Part shown: one piece after another, positions 1-7,358 of the stretch | Layout: each line of letters begins with the position of its first letter | Numbering within the stretch: position 1 is the first letter of the stretch | Assembly: GCA_016720545.1 (NCBI GenBank) | Contig: JADKKK010000005.1 | Location: forward strand, 124,001 to 188,000 | Length of the DNA stretch: 64,000 nt | Origin: Myxococcales bacterium | GTDB lineage: Bacteria; Myxococcota_A; Polyangia; Polyangiales; Polyangiaceae | Direction: 5' to 3' | Translations under genes and position numbers: made by a program | The notes under the pieces: generated by a model | What the model was told of the DNA's origin: nothing | What the model saw: only the letters and a program-made list of their open reading frames with translations | Database searches by the model: none

Positions 1-1
1 G

Positions 2-1108
2 CTCATGGTCGTGCGCTCGCCGTTCGCCAACGTTCGCGCGGTGGGCATGCGCCTGCTCGCCGAGCTGCCCGACGATGCGCTCACCCTGAACTTCAAGCTC
101 CTCGTGCACCTCACGGCCGACGCCAACGCCGATCTGCGCCACGCCTCGCGCCCCCTCGTGGCGAGGGTCGCGCGCGCTCACCCCGAGATCGGCCTCGCGA
201 TCGCCGAGGGGCTGGTCGAGGCGCTCCTCCGGCGGAAGCTCGCCGAGGGTGCGCCGAGCCACGTCCTCCGCGTGCTGAAGGAAGACCTCACCGAGGTCAC
301 CGCGCAGCTCACGCGCGAGACCGTGTGGCGCCTGCTCCGCTCGGGGTCGCCGCACGCGCAAGAGCTCGGGGGCTTGCTCCTCGCCGACCTCGCCGGGTCC
401 GCCGCGTCGGAGCTCGAGCTCGAGGACCTCGTCGAGCTCGGCAGCCACGACGTCCTCGCGGTGCGGCAGGCCTCGTGGCGCATGTTCGAGGCCGAGCGAG
501 CGCGCGTCCTCGCGAGCCTCGTGACGGCGGCGAGGCTCTGCGACGCCAAGTGGGCCGACACCCGCGAGCTCGCGTTCGCCTTCTTTCGAGCGGTCCCCGC
601 CGAGCACTTCACGGCTGACGTGCTCGTCTCGGTCATCGACAGCGTGAAGGAAGACGTGCAGTCGTTCGGCCGCGAGCTCGCCTCGCGCGTCTTCAAAGAA
701 GAAGACGGCCCGGCGCTGCTCCTCAAGCTCTCCGAGCACCCGCAGCGCAGCGTTCAGCTCTTCACCACCAACTACCTCGAGCGCTTCGCCAGCGACAAAG
801 TGGGGCGCCTCGAGCTGCTCGTGCCGTATTTCACGAGCGTGCTCTCCCGGGTGAACCAGGGCCGCGTCGCGAAGGCGCGCGTCCTCGCCTTCCTTCGCCG
901 CGAGGGGCTCGCCAACCCGCAGGCCGCCGCGTTGGTCGTGAGTGTGCTGCACCGCCTGTCGGCCACGATCGCCATCGAAGACCGCGCCCTCGCGCTCGAG
1001 GCGATGGTCGCCGTCGGCCGCGCCCACCCGGAGGTGCCCCTGCCTCTCCGCGTGGTGCCCGTCGAGCAACGACCGAGGGCCGCCGTCCCCGCCTCCGGAG
1101 GTCGCTGA
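2..1108 (+). CDS. HEAT-like helical-repeat protein (5'-truncated by window edge)
   Basis: The frame is already open at the window edge, so the first in-window ATG (position 5) need not be the real start. The visible 367 residues are almost wholly amphipathic helices rich in Leu, Ala, Arg and Glu, with repeat-like pairs resembling HEAT/ARM units, and no catalytic motif, signal peptide or membrane segment. It ends in TGA directly abutting the ATG of the SWIM gene, so the two are surely co-transcribed. Helical-repeat proteins next to SWIM proteins are usual in MoxR/VWA-type gene clusters. A scaffold role is inferred from that context only. Confidence 0.7.
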   Translation, partial: LMVVRSPFANVRAVGMRLLAELPDDALTLNFKLLVHLTADANADLRHASRPLVARVARAHPEIGLAIAEGLVEALLRRKLAEGAPSHVLRVLKEDLTEVTAQLTRETVWRLLRSGSPHAQELGGLLLADLAGSAASELELEDLVELGSHDVLAVRQASWRMFEAERARVLASLVTAARLCDAKWADTRELAFAFFRAVPAEHFTADVLVSVIDSVKEDVQSFGRELASRVFKEEDGPALLLKLSEHPQRSVQLFTTNYLERFASDKVGRLELLVPYFTSVLSRVNQGRVAKARVLAFLRREGLANPQAAALVVSVLHRLSATIAIEDRALALEAMVAVGRAHPEVPLPLRVVPVEQRPRAAVPASGGR

Positions 1109-2824
1109 ATGGAGCTCGCCTACGCCTTCAAGCGCGCCTCGCAGATCGACGACCGCTTCGATCGCACGAGCCTGTCGTTCTCGCCCGATCTGAAGCGCCA
1201 ACCTACGTATTTCTCGGGCGAGCTGCGCAAGAGCGTCGCCTTCCGCGAGGCCATCAGCGCCCTCCACGACATTGTGGTCTCCGATCTCCGCTTCAAGCCG
1301 AAGGACAAGACCGCTTACAAAGAGTGGGCCGCCACCCAAGAGCTGGTCGACCTCGCCGAGGTGGCCAAAGACCGCGCGGGCGTCGCCGCGCAGATCGAGT
1401 CGCTCACTCGGAAGATCGGCGAGCTCCAGCGTCGCCGGGCGCACCGCATGGCGCCGTTCTATCGGGCGCAAAAGGCCTATTTCGATTATCTGTACAAGAA
1501 CGATCGCGACGCGTGGATCGTGCTCGACCCGGTCATCACCGTCCACCCCGACGAGGTCTTCTTCGAGTGCTTCAGCCAAGACGAGTCGACCTACGGGCGC
1601 CTCGGGGCGAGCCTCGACGTGTTCAAGAACGTAGGCACGTTCGCCTGCGGCACCACGAACATCGACTACTCGACGCCGCTCTACGAAGAGTTCCAGAAGA
1701 TCCGCAGCTACAAGACCACCCGCTTCGAGGTGGACCCCAGCGGCTTCGAGGTGAAGACCACCGGCGAGGAGACCTACGAAGAGAAGAAGATCGACCTGCC
1801 CGACTCCTGGGTGCGCGGCTTTCTCCAGGTGAGCTCGGCGATGGCCCTGCCGGCGCGCAGCTTCGAGCTCCACCCGATGGACCTGCACAATCTCTGCTTC
1901 GTGCTCCGCCGTAAGCGCGAGAAGCGCGGGCCGCGGGCGCTGCGCTGGGTGCTCACGCCCGGCGAGCCCATTCGCGCGGTGTTCGAGCCGTGGGATCTCA
2001 CCGTGGTGTGCGCGAGGTCGCCGTACCTCGGCAAGGAGCGGGAGGAGATCCGCGTGTGGGGCCGGCGCCGCCTGCTCACGCTCGAGCGGCTCATCGCCAT
2101 CACCGACAAGCTCACCGTGCACCTGCTCGGGCAGGGGCTGCCGTCGTTCTATGTCGCCGACCTCGGCGACATGTCGTTCACGCTCGGGCTCTCGGGCTGG
2201 ACCCGCAACGACTGGGCCACGGCCGGCAATTTCGACCTCCTCGCCCCGCGCGCCGACACCGACGACTTCACGAAGCGCCGCGTGTTCGAGGGCCTGAAGA
2301 CCACCTGGTTCTCCGACACCGACGCGCTCGCGAAGAAGCTCGACCTGCCGCGCTCCGCCGTGCTCGGCGCGCTCTCGTCGTGGACCCAGGCGGGCCGCGC
2401 GATGTACGACCTCAACAAGGGCGTCTACCGCGTGCGCGAGCTCGCGCGCGAGCCGCTCCCGATGGACAAGCTGCGCTTCTCGAACGAGCGGGAGGAGAAG
2501 GCCACGCGGTTTCTGGACGCCCGCGCCGTCACCGTGGCGTCGCGCGCGCTGCCCGACGCGGCCCTCGGGCTGTTCGGCACCGTCAAGGACGGCAAGCACA
2601 CCTACCAGTCCGACCTCACGATCGACGCGGACGGTCGCCTCGCCAAGGCCACCTGCACCTGCAACTTTTTCCAACAGAACAAGCTTCTCAAAGGCCCGTG
2701 CGAGCATATGCTCGCGACACGTCTGTTCGAGGGAGCGCCCCTCCTCGCGAGGGTCTTCGCCTCCTCGCTCTCGCCACCTTCGTCACGACAGAGTTCATCC
2801 ATCGCCCGGGGGCCGTACCGATGA
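1109..2824 (+). CDS. SWIM zinc-finger domain protein
   Basis: A 571-residue cytoplasmic protein. The C-terminal part contains a textbook SWIM finger, CTC then 12 residues then CEH (residues 516-533), fitting CxCx(n)CxH. SWIM fingers bind zinc and are proposed to mediate DNA or protein contacts. The long N-terminal part has no motif I recognise. The start is fixed by GGAGG at 1097-1101 and by the ATG immediately following the upstream stop. The last ~20 residues (Ser/Pro/Arg-rich) look unlike the rest and lie at the edge of the retron locus, so the original 3' end may have been altered. The domain call is firm; the function is unknown. Confidence 0.8.
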   Translation: MELAYAFKRASQIDDRFDRTSLSFSPDLKRQPTYFSGELRKSVAFREAISALHDIVVSDLRFKPKDKTAYKEWAATQELVDLAEVAKDRAGVAAQIESLTRKIGELQRRRAHRMAPFYRAQKAYFDYLYKNDRDAWIVLDPVITVHPDEVFFECFSQDESTYGRLGASLDVFKNVGTFACGTTNIDYSTPLYEEFQKIRSYKTTRFEVDPSGFEVKTTGEETYEEKKIDLPDSWVRGFLQVSSAMALPARSFELHPMDLHNLCFVLRRKREKRGPRALRWVLTPGEPIRAVFEPWDLTVVCARSPYLGKEREEIRVWGRRRLLTLERLIAITDKLTVHLLGQGLPSFYVADLGDMSFTLGLSGWTRNDWATAGNFDLLAPRADTDDFTKRRVFEGLKTTWFSDTDALAKKLDLPRSAVLGALSSWTQAGRAMYDLNKGVYRVRELAREPLPMDKLRFSNEREEKATRFLDARAVTVASRALPDAALGLFGTVKDGKHTYQSDLTIDADGRLAKATCTCNFFQQNKLLKGPCEHMLATRLFEGAPLLARVFASSLSPPSSRQSSSIARGPYR

Positions 2825-2853
2825 CACGGCACCTCTCGCATGGAGAAAGGAGT

Positions 2854-3090
2854 TTCACGCGCGGCGGTCTTCGGGGTGACATCTTGCAACACGGGCGGCG
2901 TTTCGCCGTCCATGCGACCTGGCCCTCCATGCGTCACTGGCCCGCTCTCGACTGTGCGGACGACGCCTAGCTGGTGCTGTTCCGGGGTCAATCCCGAGAA
3001 TTCAACGAGCACCAGCTAGGCGCGTCCGCTTGAGTTGAGCGAGCCAGTCCCGAGACATCTTCGAAGGTCCCCGAAGCCGCCGCGCGTGAA
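2854..3090 (+). ncRNA. retron msr-msd non-coding RNA
   Basis: The parts are in retron order. (1) Repeat a1 at 2854-2876 is the reverse complement of a2 at 3069-3090 across 22 bp with one bulged T. (2) Just inside a1 is a candidate branching G (2878). (3) An msr hairpin has an 8-bp stem, 2893-2900 with 2904-2911 (one G-U pair), closed by a UUU loop; such loops are a known recognition feature of retron RTs. (4) The msd holds a long stem, 2956-2978 paired with 3008-3029, 22 bp with one bulged A2963. The RT starts 30 nt after a2. Predicted msr is about 70 nt and msDNA about 115-120 nt. A weak promoter-like pair (TTCATC 2794, TACCGA 2816) precedes a1. Confidence 0.88.
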
Positions 3091-3120
3091 GCCGTGAATT
3101 TTTCCGTCTCTCGACTCGCC

Positions 3121-4749
3121 ATGGACCGACGCCAACAGCTCTACGACCGCATCCGCAGCACGTCGAAGGACGAGGTCGTCCTCGAGGAGATGATCCGCCT
3201 CGGCTTCTGGCCGGCGCGCGGCACGCTCCCTTCGGATCCGGGCGACGAGATCCGCGACCTCGCGGAGGCGCAGCGCGAGCTCGCCGCCCTCCGCACCGAG
3301 CAGTCGCGCCTCCACAACCTCGAGGCCCTCAAGAAGGAGCTCTTCAAGCGTCGCCTGGCGGAGTCCAAGGCGCGGCAGGCCGAGACCAAGGCGCGGCGCG
3401 AGCGCGAGCGCGTAGCCCGCGCCGAGGCGTGGAAGAACGAAAAGACCCGCGCGATCGTCTTTCTCGGCCGAGGTGTCTCGGGCGGTCTCGCGGACACCAC
3501 ATGCGACGAGGCGCGGCTCCAGAAGCAGGGGCTCCCGGTGCTGCGCACGGCCGAAGACCTCGCCCGCGCCGCCGGCGTCACGGTGCCCGAGCTCCGCTTC
3601 CTCGCCTATGCGCGCACCACGACCGCCGCGCGCGTGTCGCACTACCGGCGCTTCCAGATTCCCAAGAAGACCGGGGGTGTGCGCATCATCTCGGCGCCCA
3701 TGCGGCGCCTCAAGGCGCTCCAGCGGTGGCTCCTCGACGCCGTGCTCGCGCGCGTGGAAGTGCACGACGCGGCCCACGGCTTCCGCGCCGAGCGCTCCAT
3801 CGTGACGAACGCAGGGCCCCACGTGGGCGCCCGCGTGGTGGTGAACCTCGACCTCAAAGACTTCTTCCCCACGGTCACGCTGCCGCGCATTCGTGGGGTG
3901 TTCCGCTCGCTCGGGTACGGCGAGCACCTGGCCACGATCTTCGCCCTCCTCGCCAGCGAGCCCGACACGGTGCGCGTGGCCCTCGACGGCGCCGAGTACG
4001 ACGTCGCCCAGGGCCCGCGGCGCCTCCCCCAGGGCGCCCCCACGAGCCCGGCGATCACCAACGTGCTCTGCCGGAGGCTCGACAGGCGGCTCTTCCACGC
4101 GGCCAAGAAGCTCGGGTTTGCCTATTCGCGGTATGCCGACGATCTCACCTTCTCGTCGACCTCGAAGGAAGAGAACGCCGGTCAGCTCCTGAAGCAGGTG
4201 CGCTTCATCGTCGCCGCCGAGGGGTTCGTCCCGCACCCCGACAAAACGCGTGTACTCCGCAAGGGTCGCCAACAGGAGGTGACGGGCGTCGTCGTGAACG
4301 ACAAGCTCGGCGTCGACCGGGTCACGCTCCGCCGCTTCCGCGCGCTCCTCCACGCCCTCGACAAGGACGGGGCGAACGGCAAGCGCTGGGGCAGCTCGCC
4401 CGACGTGTTCGCGTCCGCCTGCGGCTTCGCGTCGTATGTCGCCATGGTCGATCCCGTGAAGGGGCGCGCGCTCCTCGCGCGGGCGCGGGAGATCGCGGCG
4501 AGGCACGGGTGGAAGGGCCCGCCGCGCGGCCCGGATCGTTCGGGGGGGCCAAGTGGCCCAGGCGGTGCGCCGAAGCCGCCGGCGCCCGCGACGCCAAGCG
4601 AGCGCGCTCCCGCCCCTGTCGCGGGGTTGCCCGGCGAGCCTCTCGCCGCGCCGCCCACGCCCGAGCCGCCCGCGCCGGAGCCTCCGGCGCCCGCATCGCC
4701 GCCCACGCCGGAGACCCCCGCGAAGAAGAAATGGTGGAAGCTGTTCTGA
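3121..4749 (+). CDS. retron reverse transcriptase
   Basis: This enzyme should copy the adjacent msd RNA into msDNA primed from the 2'-OH of a G in msr. From the ATG at 3121 (542 aa), RT motifs run in order: NLDLKDFFPTV (242-252, first catalytic Asp), QGAPTSP (304-310), YADD (338-341) and the retron-typical VTG (387-389). The first ~150 residues are charged and partly coiled-coil, as in myxobacterial retron RTs of the Mx162 kind. The C-terminal ~70 residues are a Pro/Ala-rich tail ending KKKWWKLF. A GTG at 3094 would add nine residues but sits 4 nt from a2, so I prefer the ATG. No separate effector gene is obvious; whether the N-terminal region serves that role is unknown. Confidence 0.93.
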   Translation: MDRRQQLYDRIRSTSKDEVVLEEMIRLGFWPARGTLPSDPGDEIRDLAEAQRELAALRTEQSRLHNLEALKKELFKRRLAESKARQAETKARRERERVARAEAWKNEKTRAIVFLGRGVSGGLADTTCDEARLQKQGLPVLRTAEDLARAAGVTVPELRFLAYARTTTAARVSHYRRFQIPKKTGGVRIISAPMRRLKALQRWLLDAVLARVEVHDAAHGFRAERSIVTNAGPHVGARVVVNLDLKDFFPTVTLPRIRGVFRSLGYGEHLATIFALLASEPDTVRVALDGAEYDVAQGPRRLPQGAPTSPAITNVLCRRLDRRLFHAAKKLGFAYSRYADDLTFSSTSKEENAGQLLKQVRFIVAAEGFVPHPDKTRVLRKGRQQEVTGVVVNDKLGVDRVTLRRFRALLHALDKDGANGKRWGSSPDVFASACGFASYVAMVDPVKGRALLARAREIAARHGWKGPPRGPDRSGGPSGPGGAPKPPAPATPSERAPAPVAGLPGEPLAAPPTPEPPAPEPPAPASPPTPETPAKKKWWKLF

Positions 4750-4784
4750 GCGCCGCGGGGCCGGGCACGGCCGGAGGGTGGGGC

Positions 4785-4871
4785 GTGCCGAAGAGCCCGG
4801 TCAAGGCGCGCTCCTTCTGGGCGAAGGCGTGCAAGACCGGCGGGCAGAAGGCCTGCGGAAAGCAACAGTAG
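4785..4871 (+). CDS. possible small Lys/Cys-rich protein downstream of the retron RT
   Basis: A 28-codon ORF starts at GTG 4785, 6 nt after a clear GGAGGG ribosome-binding site (4773-4778), and ends at TAG 4871. The peptide is basic with two cysteines (contains FWAKACKTGGQKAC) and uses Lys codons AAG unlike the surrounding non-coding GC-rich DNA. It sits 35 nt after the RT stop, so it could be a retron accessory peptide or unrelated. There is no homology evidence; a chance ORF remains possible. Confidence 0.35.
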   Translation: MPKSPVKARSFWAKACKTGGQKACGKQQ

Positions 4872-4884
4872 CCGGCGGACGGTT

Positions 4885-4924
4885 CCGCACCCGCCGCCGT
4901 CCGCACCCGCTGCCGTCCGCACCC
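4885..4924 (+). repeat. 16-bp tandem repeat, about 2.5 copies
   Basis: Units CCGCACCCGCCGCCGT (4885-4900) and CCGCACCCGCTGCCGT (4901-4916) differ at one base, followed by half a unit. It lies in the retron-ABC intergenic region. No function is visible. Confidence 0.7.
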
Positions 4925-5067
4925 CCGCAGCGCGTTCGGTCGTAGGCGAAATTCCTGCGTGAACCAGGCCCACACACGCCGTCCCGCGCGGCTGAGCTGC
5001 GCTCCGAACCCGACGAGCGTCCCGAAAGCCTCACCTGGGGCCTCGGCTCGCGGTCTCGCCATGAACG

Positions 5068-5095
5068 TTGACACCGGCGATCGTGTCGATAGGAT
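5068..5095 (+). promoter_or_regulatory. sigma-70-type promoter for the ABC transporter operon
   Basis: TTGACA at 5068-5073 (perfect -35) is followed after 16 nt by TAGGAT at 5090-5095. Transcription would start near 5102 and leave a leader of about 200 nt before the ATPase ATG at 5306. Apart from this, the small ORF and the tandem repeat, I see nothing else in the 4750-5305 gap. Confidence 0.6.
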
Positions 5096-5305
5096 GCGCG
5101 CCCTCGGGAACTGTCTGTACGAATTTCCCGAAACTTTGCCCTCTCTGGCGCGCCCTCACGCGGCGCGCCGGCACCCCACCCGGTGCGCTCGGTCCTCCAC
5201 GGAACCTTTTTTCGTCCGAGGGGAACAAATCCGAAGCCCGTCCGGTTGGGGCGTCCGTCCAGGCGGCTCCGCCCGCCCCCTTCTCATTCTTTTCCCGGAG
5301 GTCGG

Positions 5306-6388
5306 ATGTCCACCGACGTGATGATCTACGCGAGCGACCTGTCGAAGAATTTCGGGTCCTTCCGTGCGGTCGACAAGATCAACTTCGAGGTGAACCGTGG
5401 CGAGGTCGTGGGGTTCTTGGGCCCGAACGGCGCCGGCAAGTCCACCACGATGCGCATCCTCACGTGCTTCATCGCGCCCTCGTCGGGCACCGCGAGGATC
5501 AACGGCCACGACGTCTTCGAGCACACGCTCGCGGTGCGCGAGAGCCTCGGCTACCTGCCGCAGCGCGCGCCGCTCTACCTGGAGATGAGCGTCTACGAGT
5601 ACCTGAAGTTCGCCGCCGACCTCCGCAACCTCGACGAGAGCACGTTCAAAAAGCGCGCCCGCTCCGTGGTCGAGGTCGCCGGCCTCGCGCAGGTGCTCGG
5701 CAAGGAGATCCGCCAGCTCTCGCACGGTTACCGCCAGCGCGTGGGCCTCGCCCAGGCGCTCATCCACGACCCGCCGATCCTCATCCTCGACGAGCCCACG
5801 AGCGATCTCGACCCGAACGAGAAGGCCGAGTTCCTCGACTACCTCAAGCAGATCGGCAAAGACCGCACGGTCCTCCTCTCCACCCACAACCTGAAGGAGG
5901 TCGAGACCGCCTGCGCCCGCGCCATCATCGTCTCGCGCGGTCGCGTCGTCGCCGACGGCTCGCTCGACGACATCAAGGGCAAGAGCGGCCGCGTCCGCTA
6001 CGTGGTCGAGGTGCAAGAGTCGGGGGGCGACTCCCCCTACCGCGGCTCCGGCGCGCCTCCGCGAGCGAAAGAGGTCTCCGACCTCCTCGCCTCCCTCAAG
6101 GGCGCCGCCAGGGTGAACGAGCTGCCGACCGACGAGCGCGCCCACGCGTTCGAGCTGACGAGCGATCGTGGCACCGATCTCCGCGCGGCCATCTTCCGCG
6201 CCATCGCCGACAAGGGGTGGGTGCTCCTCGAGCTCCACCGCGACACCCAGACTCTCGAAGACGTCTTCCGCCACCTCACCATCGGAGAGGAGCGAAGGAA
6301 TCGCCACGTCGGAAAGGGCGAGCCCCCGCCCGTCAAGGACGAGGACGAAGACGACGACGACGACGACGACGACGAGGACGAGGCCTGA
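5306..6388 (+). CDS. ABC transporter ATP-binding protein (GldA family)
   Basis: A 360-residue ATPase subunit expected to power the ABC-2 permease encoded next. Visible are Walker A GPNGAGKST (39-47), signature LSHGYRQ, Walker B ILILDEP, and the H-loop in STHN. After the nucleotide-binding domain is a C-terminal extension of about 100 residues, as in GldA-like ATPases, closing with an almost pure Asp/Glu tail. CGGAGG at 5296-5301 fixes the start; an upstream in-frame ATG at 5183 lacks a site. It heads an ATPase-permease-GldG-DUF4340 operon. In Bacteroidota gldA/F/G support gliding, but related sets occur widely and the cargo here is unknown. Confidence 0.9.
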   Translation: MSTDVMIYASDLSKNFGSFRAVDKINFEVNRGEVVGFLGPNGAGKSTTMRILTCFIAPSSGTARINGHDVFEHTLAVRESLGYLPQRAPLYLEMSVYEYLKFAADLRNLDESTFKKRARSVVEVAGLAQVLGKEIRQLSHGYRQRVGLAQALIHDPPILILDEPTSDLDPNEKAEFLDYLKQIGKDRTVLLSTHNLKEVETACARAIIVSRGRVVADGSLDDIKGKSGRVRYVVEVQESGGDSPYRGSGAPPRAKEVSDLLASLKGAARVNELPTDERAHAFELTSDRGTDLRAAIFRAIADKGWVLLELHRDTQTLEDVFRHLTIGEERRNRHVGKGEPPPVKDEDEDDDDDDDDEDEA

Positions 6389-6391
6389 GCC

Positions 6392-6555
6392 ATGAGCGAC
6401 AAAGCCAAAAAAGAAGAAGACGAGAAGAAGACGAAGCTCGCGGAAGAGGGCGACGACGAGGAAGAGGACACCACCTCGGAAGACGGCGGTGACGACGACG
6501 AGACGACGACGAGAGCGACGAAGAGGCCGCCAAGCCCGCCGCCAAGGCGCCGCCC
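6392..6555 (+). other. acidic leader of the permease gene, out of frame by one base
   Basis: An ATG at 6392, four bases after the ATPase stop, opens a Lys/Glu/Asp-rich frame (MSDKAKKEEDEKK...). Near 6500-6515, inside a GAC/GAG repeat, the acidic coding character passes to the frame of the permease (ESDEEAAKPAAKAPP, directly upstream of the ATG at 6556). One extra G in this tract would join both into one protein with about 55 more N-terminal residues. Either the assembly lost a base, the gene is frameshifted, or translation really begins at 6556. Confidence 0.6.
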
Positions 6556-7329
6556 ATGGCTGCGCGCGAGGCCCCCAAGGTCTCCGCGTCGTTCGCGCGC
6601 AACCTCTGGACGATCACGAAGCGTGAGTTCGCGGGGTATTTCAACTCTGCGCTCGCCTACATCGTCATCAGCGCGAGCATGGTCCTCTTCGGGCTCTACT
6701 TCTTCTTCTATCAAGGCGGCATCTGGCAGGTCGACCGCGCGTCGATGGGCCGCATGTTCGACTTCGTGCCGGCGTGGATCTGCTTTCTCACCATTCCGCT
6801 CTTCACGATGCGCGCGATGAGCGAGGAGAAGCGCCTCGGCACCATCGAGCTGCTCATCACGCTGCCCGTTCGCGACAGCGAGGTGGTGCTCGGCAAGTAC
6901 CTGGGCGCCCTCGGCGTCCTGCTCGTGCAGATCGCCTTGCTCGCGATTTACCCCATCGCGATGTTCAAGTTCCCCTGGAACATGGGCGCGTTCGACTGGG
7001 GTCCCTTCTGGTCGTCGATGTTCGGCCTCTTCCTCATGGGCGCCGCCGGCATCGCCATCGGAATGCTCTACTCCGGCATGACCGAGAGCCAGATCGTCAG
7101 CTACTTCGCGACGGCCTCCACCCTCCTCATCCTGTTCTTCATCGGCTCGCTCGTGCAGTTCGTGAAGGGCTGGCCGGGCGAGGTCATCTCGTTCTTCAGC
7201 TTCCAGACCCGGTACGAGCCCTTCTCCCGAGGGCTCATCGACACCCGCGCGGTGGTCTACTTCGTGTCGGTCACGGTGCTGTGTTTGCTCGAATCCTTCC
7301 GGCAGCTCGAGGGCCGGCGGTGGCGCTGA
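6556..7329 (+). CDS. ABC-2 type permease (GldF family)
   Basis: A 257-residue inner-membrane protein with about six hydrophobic segments. The first follows FNSALAYIVIS (about residues 30-50), and the conserved cytoplasmic stretch MRAMSEEKRLGTIELL lies near 95-110, typical of GldF-like ABC-2 permeases. It should form the transmembrane half of the transporter with the upstream ATPase. The ATG at 6556 has no convincing ribosome-binding site, which fits the idea that the true start is upstream in the frameshifted acidic leader. Confidence 0.85.
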   Translation: MAAREAPKVSASFARNLWTITKREFAGYFNSALAYIVISASMVLFGLYFFFYQGGIWQVDRASMGRMFDFVPAWICFLTIPLFTMRAMSEEKRLGTIELLITLPVRDSEVVLGKYLGALGVLLVQIALLAIYPIAMFKFPWNMGAFDWGPFWSSMFGLFLMGAAGIAIGMLYSGMTESQIVSYFATASTLLILFFIGSLVQFVKGWPGEVISFFSFQTRYEPFSRGLIDTRAVVYFVSVTVLCLLESFRQLEGRRWR

Positions 7330-7358
7330 GCGCTGAATAAGTAAGGTCCGAAACAGCC

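Noticed and set aside
2956..3029. Long hairpin as a terminator of the SWIM gene
   Set aside because: No T-run follows; it sits between matching a1/a2 repeats upstream of a retron RT, so the msd stem is the better explanation.
3016..4506. 496-codon minus-strand ORF opposite the reverse transcriptase
   Set aside because: Antisense shadow of the RT gene; composition typical of mirrored GC-rich codons and no start site.
4885..4924. Tandem repeat as a CRISPR array
   Set aside because: Units are contiguous with no spacers and only about 2.5 copies; no cas genes nearby.
5068..5321. Small ORFs in the leader of the ABC operon (e.g. from 5156 or 5183)
   Set aside because: No ribosome sites, poor codon use; the CGGAGG-ATG at 5306 is clearly the start.
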